A stretch of 64,000 nt of DNA from Apostichopus japonicus. Its lineage: Eukaryota; Echinodermata; Holothuroidea; Aspidochirotida; Stichopodidae. Shown here piece after piece: positions 52,801 to 61,800 of the stretch (positions are counted from its first letter, which is position 1; every line of letters starts with the position of its first letter). The stretch lies in NCBI RefSeq assembly GCF_037975245.1, contig NC_092567.1, positions 2,207,714 to 2,271,713 of the forward strand, written 5' to 3'. The position numbers and the translations under genes were made by a program. The notes under the pieces are model-generated. The model worked only from the letters and a program-made list of their open reading frames with translations. It had not been told where the DNA came from and did no database searches.

Positions 52801-55800
52801 GATTAGTTCAATGCCACCTAACAAGATGATAGTTTTTATTTTAAAACAGAGCTGTGTGTTAACAAAAATCAAAGTAATCACTTCTTTTGAGGACTTATCT
52901 GACACAACTACCAATGTAAAAGGACACAAATGTACAACAAGCTTCCTTATATTGTTACTGGTGATATAAGGAAATCAATAGCCAGAGTGTCTGATTTTTG
53001 TACATCAAAATGTCATAACAAATGTAACAGACAGTAAAGCAATGTTTCTACTTGCACAATAAACATACTGTAAGGTCCTCCCATTGATAGTCTTATAGGA
53101 ATTTATCAAACTACACATTCAAGCTTTGAGGTTTAAGTCAGTGAACCTTAGTGAATATTAATATCTAACACTATACAAATAAAAATTACATGAATCAAGC
53201 AATACTTGTTGTTTAATTGGAACTCTTGTGCTGTTTAATTAAAATATATAATGAGATATGCATCTTTAACATTATTTACTTTCCATAAGATCTTTACAAC
53301 ATTACTGAAGTACCTCTCCTTCATTTGTGGTTTCATCAATGTCACTTTCACCATCTGCATTTTCATCTAAGAGAGCATCACCTCCTACAGCAGTTAAGTC
53401 GCAGCATTTTGTCCTGCAATTGAAAGAATATGACATCCATAATAACCAATAATGACAGTTTATTCAATCTAAAAACATATATTCAAAATGGTCTACGTGT
53501 ATTTGAGCCACAAAATGCCCTCATTCTTACTTAATGAAGCTCTCTGAGTAAGAACATTTAGTTTAGTTCAATGCCACCTAACAAGATGAGAGTTACTATT
53601 TAAAAGACAGAGCTGTGTGTTAACAAAAATCAAAGGAATTGGTTCTTTTGAGGACCTATCTGACACAACTACCAATGTAAAAGGACACAAATGTACAACA
53701 AGCTTCCTTATATTGTTAATGGTGATACAAGGAAATCAATAGCCAGAGTGCCTGATTTTTGTACATCAATATGTCATAACAAATGTAACAGACAGTAAAG
53801 CAATGTTACTACTTGCACAATAAACATACTGTAAGGTCCTCCCATTGATAGTCTTATAGGAATTTATCAAACTACACATTCAAGCTTTGGAGTTTAAATC
53901 ACTGAACCATAATGAATATTAATATCTAACACTACACAAATAAAAATTACATGAAACAAGCAACACTAGTGGTTTGAACATATTGGAAATCTTGCACTGT
54001 TTAGTGTGAGATATGAGATATGCATCTTTAACATTATTTCCTTTCCATAGGATCCTTACAATATTACTGAATTACCTCTCCTTCATTTGTGGTTTCATCA
54101 ATGTCACTTTCATCATTTGCATTTTCATCTGATAGGGGATCACCTCCTCCAGTAGTTAGGTCACAGCATTTGTCCTGCAATTGAAAGAATATGGTCATTT
54201 TCACAATCAGTGGTGTAACTTCCAATATTGGCACTTATTGCTGTGTAACTCAGTGACCAAATACCAGAATTCTTAGATTTTTTGCCATTTGACCATCCTA
54301 AGTGAAGTCTACCTTGGGTAGCTTAACGAACTTTCTCGGTTTCTTCAGGTTGATTTGGTGGCCATAAATATGCTTAAAATATGCTAGTTCAGCCGTACAC
54401 TCTCAACTACACTGTTTTTGTCAGAGCCTGTACTTATTGGTGGAAGGTATTTTCCAGTTCTTATTTGGTTGATAGTATCAACAAGTGTCCAAACTAAAAT
54501 GCAATTGTGTTCCCCAGGTTTCCTTCGTTTCCTTCTCCAAGGAACGGTGGCTAGATTTTGTCGTTTCGGAGGTGACATTTTCCGTTAACAATTGGTACCT
54601 AAGTTTGACTGCAACTATGTTCTAGTTAAGCAGTGTAAATTTTGTTAAGTAAGGTTGCATTATTACAATAACTAATGTGTCTAATATCTGGGCCAAAATT
54701 TTTTTTTCATTTGGAATTCTTAAAAAAATTGTGTTAATTTCAAATTTAATGTTAACTTTTCCGTTAACTTTTCCGTCACCTCCGAAACAAAGCATTCTTC
54801 AGTCCAAGATTTATGTAAACAATAGTATAGCCATTTTGAACTTATTAAAATATACCTCACCCCCTAACGTAATATTTGAGTAAAAGTTGTGACAACATGA
54901 CCAGTCGTTTTAATTTCTGGGAGATTCTTAACTTTCCGTTAACATGCGTCACCTCCGAAACACCTTGTCACCTCCGAAACAGGTTAGTTGGAAATTTGAT
55001 CTCTACTGATCCAATAAACATCTTCCTTGGCTAAAACTCATATTACAGTTATTCTGTAGAGGTGTAGCAACCAGTATGATAATATCTTTTAAAAGGTCCT
55101 TTATTAATTATGTTAAATTTGAATTAAACTGTAAATTAATGTTTCGGAGGTGACACAATATTGTTAACACTACATTTTTTACATTTCTGCTGTTTGTGTA
55201 CCATCATATGCTAATGGATGACTTAATCTACCTTAGAAAACACTGTAACAAACTGAACAAAGTATTAATGAAACTCTCACATGCACAGTTGATGAATAAA
55301 TTACAAATATGTGTTTTTTTGCCACTTTTTCCCCTTTCTGGACAGGAGATAGCGTACCATCGCTTACATTAGTGCTATTAATAAACTTGAATGAAATGAT
55401 CGATTAGTAATGAAGTGCTGTCCATAAAAGATCACAATCACCAAACATGCAGTTTTTAAAACTTTATTAACATGGGACAAATTTATCAGATATTAGCTCA
55501 ATCTGCCTGTGGTCTTTGCTATCGTTTCGGAGGTGACATTGATTGTTTACATGTAATATACTGAACTATCCCTTTGTTTGAGCATATTTCTGAAATATTC
55601 TACTAGTGCATACACTTGTGCTGCAGTTATATGTTACCTTCTGTGAGTTCTACAGTGCTGTTGGGTACATGTTCACAGGTTTAATTTTGCACCATGTTGA
55701 CCTGTACCAGTATACACATTAGTTTGCATGATTCCCACTATAACCACGGAGGGCTCTACTATTTGGTCCAGGTAAATATCCTACAAAAGTTCAGAATATT

Positions 55801-58800
55801 TGTTCACAATATGTAGACCTGCTGCTGTAACATTTGAAGCAAAAAGAAAGAATCTTATTGCAACTTTAATGAGCTGTTGTTATCATAGCAAATTGTCTGA
55901 AAAGAAGAAATTTCCCAAAAATACATAAAATTTGAACAGGGAATTCCCCTCCCTTTTCTTAAAGAGTGTGAAAAGTGAAGACTGGTGCAAAAGGAAACGT
56001 CTAATGCTGGTAATCTGACCTAGTGTCGATGAGGTGTAACAGAAGTGTTAGACACCACCATCGATCCCAGAAAATACACACACAGCTTGCTACCATCGTT
56101 AATAGACACTAGTGTACAGTCAGTACAGCTACAGCACAGCACATTGTACAAACGATACAGCGATGGACATCTCAGGTCAAGCTAAAGATAACAAGGTATC
56201 ACGTTTCATTACTGTCTGCATTTTGTAGCGACACAAACAAAAAGTCACTTGCAAGTAACAGAAAGTTACATTTTTCAGATGGCCGCACACGGTTTGGGGC
56301 GAGTCTTCAATGCCTTTAACAACCAATTACAAACAACTAACCTTTATAGAGTGAAAACTCATTTAACTCTAGATTGTTGCTCCAGATGGTCTCTTAGGCC
56401 TTGTTCACATTTAAGATTGCAACCTGGGCGATTATTGATATTAAGTCCGCGAGGAGGATAAACTAGTTAAGAAAAAGACGCATTCACATTTCAGAACGAG
56501 TAAGTTTTGTCTGTTTGCGAGATTAATATACTGCGCAGGCGTATAAAGGTCATATCAGCTGTTTACATTCCCCTGTGCTTTACCATTGTCTTATGTTCTG
56601 TACTAGTATGTACTACTCCGTACACCACTGCACGGCAACGTACAATCATCGCACATAAACAGTTAACTGTATTCAAACAACTCTGTACTGGCATTACCAT
56701 AACATTTTAACCCAGATTTGAATTTCTTCCAAACCCTTCAGTGGATGAGCAAACGATCTTGCTAGTCAGTGTTTACTGCTTGATGTCGCATTTGAGGCTA
56801 ATCTAACATCATAGGCATTTAATGTTAGGTCTAAAGACCTAGTAAGGTCTACTGTATCTGTATACAGTAGGCTAGTATTGCAACTTCATTATAGGCCAGG
56901 CCAGATGTAACGGTTTTAGCCTTTTGCTAACTTCCATAGCAACCGAACCCAAAATCATCCGTTTTGAAATAACCATCAAATTACAGAGTTTGGCCTCTTC
57001 AAAAATCTGTCATTACGGCGTACAATGAATTTAAGGCTATAACAGTAGATTTAAGTGGACTGTCATTTAGTTTATTTTTGTCTCACAACCGTTACCGAAT
57101 CTTTTCTGCAGCGTTGGTCAAATCGGTTCAAAGAAAATGAAATGGGTTCACGAATAGCATCGTTTGGTAGTGTTTCTGTTAAGAAGGGCAACGCTCTGAC
57201 AAACACATACATGTACGTACTACCCGCCCAATAGCAACTTGATATATCGGAAATCTCGGGTCACCATTAAGTCACCGACCATTCACATCACATTTACTGA
57301 GAATGCAGGATAAATTCTTAAGACTGCATGCCGACTTGAAGTATGAGTAAAGGAGTGTTCACACTAAGGGAATTAATTTCCCTTGAGGACTTGAAGTACG
57401 GGTGCATTCTTAAATGTGAGCAAGGCCAAGCTGCTGTTAAATGATTTTAGCCCATCATTTATGCAGTTTTTGACAAGTGTTAACCTAACTTTTCACTAAA
57501 ACTTTGATAGACTGTGGTTACAGTAGGTCATGTTAATGAAGTGTTTTTTTCTAGAATAATAGACTGAATGTCCTCTTCAAATTTGTAAAAGGTTACAGGA
57601 ATGTGACAGTCAGTTTCACTGCCAAAAGTGTAACCAACATAAATGATACTGTAACTAGCAGTCAGAATGGCTAATGGCTACATAATGTTAATAATTTCTT
57701 TGTGGTATAATATTTCATATGCAATTAGCCAAAACAGTGTGAATTTTACCAAATGATTTTGAATGGATACAGTATTGTCTCCAAGTTATCATGAATGGCA
57801 GCAAAAGCAGTCACTGCACTATTATCATGAATGTCATTAAAATATTATCAACATATCCTTCTAGGCCTAATGTTTTTCATACTTTCCAAGGTAAGTTCTA
57901 TGTATTTTAGCATGAATCAAGCCTTCTGGGTTGTGTAAACGTTTAGCGTCACCTCCGAAACAAAAGAGACTGAAGGTACAATATGTTGTATGTGAGATAA
58001 TCATTTGCAATATGAGTGCCACAGTAAGAGACTTCAGCCCAATGTTTACAATTGCTTTTTAAATGCCCTTATTTGCTTTACCTGACATTTACCTTTTTAT
58101 AACATAAAACTATTGTATTCTGTGTTCTGTATTCTTTCACTTGTTTCACTAGTTGTACAGGTAATTGATGTACATTCTCTGCTACTTGGCAGAGATATTT
58201 TTTATTTAAATCAGTGTTTGATTAAAGATGTTATGAATATTCATTGAGTTTAAGTGTTTAATTCTTTGTTAATTAGCAAAAAAGCCTTTACAACAACTTG
58301 TAAACATTTTTGTCACCTCCGAAACACATGTAAAATGTTAACGTCACCTCCGAAACGCGTAAGTGGGAAAATTCCAACTTTTGCAAAACTGCATGGATTT
58401 TTGTGCAACTTGGATTGGATATTAGCCCTCTGTGAGGAGACATTATTTAGGGTGTTTGACTTGGCCTTATCTTTTTATTAAATAGTTTAAAGTTAAAATT
58501 AAGAAAAACAATCCTTGATTTCCAATAAATTTTCAGTTGACATGGAAATATCTGCAATAGTATTAAAAAATTTCTGCCAAATCCTTTTCATTTTTAAGTA
58601 ACATATAATGATAAGCATTTTAAAGTTTACTTGAAACAGAGTACTGTTTTAACACTGTGTAAATATGGTTGCTTAAAAATATATCTTTTTGCTTAAAGTT
58701 TCCTAGAGTCATACAGTCACCGAAAAATTACACCCATAAACGTATATGTTTAAGCTCCGAAAAGTTGAAGTTACAAAAATTTGAACCCTTTAACATGTGA

Positions 58801-61800
58801 TGTTAATAAAAATTTCAATATATATGGTGTTTGAAATTTTGGCCCTGAGTGTACAAAAGTTACACCACTGATTGTGAAAATGACCATATGACATCCATAA
58901 TAACCAGAAATGACAGTTTAATCAATCTGACATTACCACAACTTGGTCTACGTGTATTTGAGCCACAAAATGCCCTCATTCTTACTAATGAAGCTCTCTG
59001 AGTAGGAACATTTAGTTTAGTTCAATGCCACCTAACAAGATGAGAGTTACTATTTAAAAGACAGAGCTGTGTGTTAACAAAATCAAAGGAATTGGTTCTT
59101 TTGAGGACCTATCTGACACAACTACTAATGTAAAAGGACACAAATGTACAACAAGCTTCCTTATATTGTTACTGGTGATATAAGGAAATCAATAGCCAGA
59201 GTGTCTGATTTTTGTACATCAATATGTCATAACAAATGCAACAGACAGTAAAGCAATGTTTCTACTTGCACAATAAACATACTGTAAGGTCCTCCCATTG
59301 ATAGTCTAATAGGAATTTATCAAACTACACATTCAATCTTTGAGGTTTAAGTCACTGAACCATAGTGAATATTAATATCTAACACTATACAAATAAAAAT
59401 TACATGAAACAAGCAATACTTGTTGTTTAATTGGAACTCTTGTGCTGTTTAATGAAAATATATAATGAGATATGCATCTTTAACATTATTTACTTTCCAT
59501 AAGATCTTTACAATATTACTGAATTACCTCTCCTTCATTTGTGGTTTCATCAATGTCACTTTCACCATCTGCGTTTTCATCTAAGAGGGCATCACCTCCT
59601 ACAGCAGTTAAGTCACAGCATTTGTCCTGCAATTGAAAGAATATGACATCCATAATAACCAGTCATGACAGTTTATTCAATCTGAAAACATATATTCAAA
59701 ATGGTCTACGTGTATTTGAGCCACAAAATGCCCTCATTCTTATTTAATGAAGCTCTCTGAGTAAGAACATTTAGTTTAGTTCAATGCCACCTAACAAGAT
59801 AAAAGATCATATTTAAAAGACAAAACTGTGTGTTAACAAAAATCAAAGGAATTGGTTCTTTTGAGGACCTATCTGACACAACTCCTACTACTATTGTTAA
59901 TGGTGATACAAGGGAATCAATAGCCTGATTTTTGTACATCAACATGTCATAACGAATGTAACAGACAGTAGATAAATGTTACTACTTGCACAATAAACAT
60001 ACTGTAAGGTCCTCCCATTGATAGTATTATAGGAATTTATCAAACTTCACATTCAAGCTTTGAGGTTTAAATCACTGAACCATTGTGAATTTTGATATGC
60101 AACACTACACCAATCAATATTACATGAAACAATGAGCTTCCTTAATGAAGCTCCCTGAAGTTATGAGTAAGTTCTATATGCCACCTTATAACATGAAACT
60201 GACTACTTTAATGACAGATGTGTCTACAAAATGTCTGAGGACCTTTCTGACACAGCAATTGTGTAACAATGTTACAAAAATGAAAAGTAAACCACCTACG
60301 ACAAGCTTCTGTGAGCAGCGGTGAGAGCAGACTACATAGCATCTGGAAAAACATGATGTTACATTAAACCAGACCCTTAACTACTGCTTACAATCTAAAT
60401 TAAGGCAAGTTTTATAGTGAAAGTGAATCTATTGTAGGTTACAAAACATATGGGAGACTTGGACATGTTGAAAAGCTGTTGATACTTCATGTAAGCCAAC
60501 CTCAAACTGAAGTGAACAGACACTTACTAATCCTATTCACTTCATTTCAGGTGTCTATTGACCTCAGTTTGAGGTTGGCTTACATGAAGTACCTCCCTGA
60601 AACAATCAAATAATTATAACAGCCTAGTTACTTATTCACAAGTCGTTCTGGTCTCTGTTGTTGTTTAAACTGTGCCCCCAGGGTTAAAATATCATCATAA
60701 TAATAATATGCTTGTGCCTGTTTAATATGTAAAATTCATTTCAAGAGAACTGAGAATTATCAGCAGTAATTTATTTTCTAACTTACTTGTCTCCATTCTG
60801 CGTCTGGATTTCCATAGTCATATCGAATCTCAGTCCCCTTTTCAATTTTTTTCTTTGAATATATAAATAAACGGGGAACGCCATGCACCTCCACCTTCTT
60901 GACAAAAGTATTTGCTTGAGTTTCTTTAGTATCATTTATGTATCGTGCTTTTGAGGTTGTGAAGTATGCATCAATGCTTTGGAAAGAAGGAAATATAAAA
61001 TGTACAAAGTACAGAATCAGAACCGTCTTTGCTTTGCTAAAACTAGAAAGTAAATACAAATTCAAAGTTAGGTGTTGCAATATGATGCATTTACATGACT
61101 TAAAAGATAGTCCAGAAGAAAGTTTGCCCTGGACTATCCTTCTAAAGTAGCGACTATAACTGTCATATCACATACAAGCTTTCCACGGTTAACTCTTCCA
61201 TGTCTAAAACAACATCTAATTGAAAGATGATATATCATTCAATATACTCTACTAAACATTCCAAATCTCAAATTAACAACAGGAAGATGAATGGAGGATT
61301 CAAGGTTTAAAGCTAATTATTTAAATAAGATACATTTTTCAAATATCAAATATAATTCCCAACCTTCTGGTACATGCATTTGTTTATCAAAACAGTAGTG
61401 ATTCTCCCTGTTTTGGGCTTATTTCTAAAGTTACTCATAAATTGTAAAACAGCCACAATTTTGGAACATTAGTACACCATTGTGAGACTAGACTATAACT
61501 AATGACAACGATGATAGGTTTTCTTGGACCGTTATTGGCAAGTTTGTGCCTATATTCACACATATCATCAGACTTGATGAAACCAATACAATAATCATGA
61601 TGCATTATCTGTTGAATGGGGAGGGGGACGACTGTTACTGTACAGAGAGAACACAACATACCACAAAAACTTTCCTTTGTGTTGAAAGGAAAACAAGTAA
61701 TCGCTTCTGTTAGGACTTTCAGATTCCAGATGTGCTGCATCATTGTCACTTAGCAGCTTTCCACAGTATTCTAACAGTAATGTGCCTCCTTCAAAGTCTT

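Larger units (their letters stand above)
49574..60180 (-). repeat. Tandem array of ~760-bp units, one coding exon per unit
   Basis: Eight head-to-tail units with exon starts at 49574, 50322, 51026, 51786, 52551, 53314, 54076 and 59528. Spacings are 748, 704, 760, 765, 763, 762 and 5452 bp. The last becomes 755 bp once the 4693-bp transposon and its 4-bp duplication are removed. Intron sequence is conserved as well as exon sequence, so whole units were duplicated by unequal exchange. Units alternate between two subtypes, pointing to ~1.5-kb dimer steps. Similarity fades after about 60120. Confidence 0.9.

Noticed and set aside
56162-56194. Possible tiny first exon MDISGQAKDNK with a GTATCA donor inside the transposon
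   Set aside because: ATG plus a GT site is too little evidence; no downstream exon was found.
60938-61150. Plus-strand 70-codon frame ending MMHLHDLKDSPEES…
   Set aside because: It overlaps the SET exon on the other strand and has no splice or family support. The resemblance of MMHLHDLKD to known protein starts is most likely coincidence.
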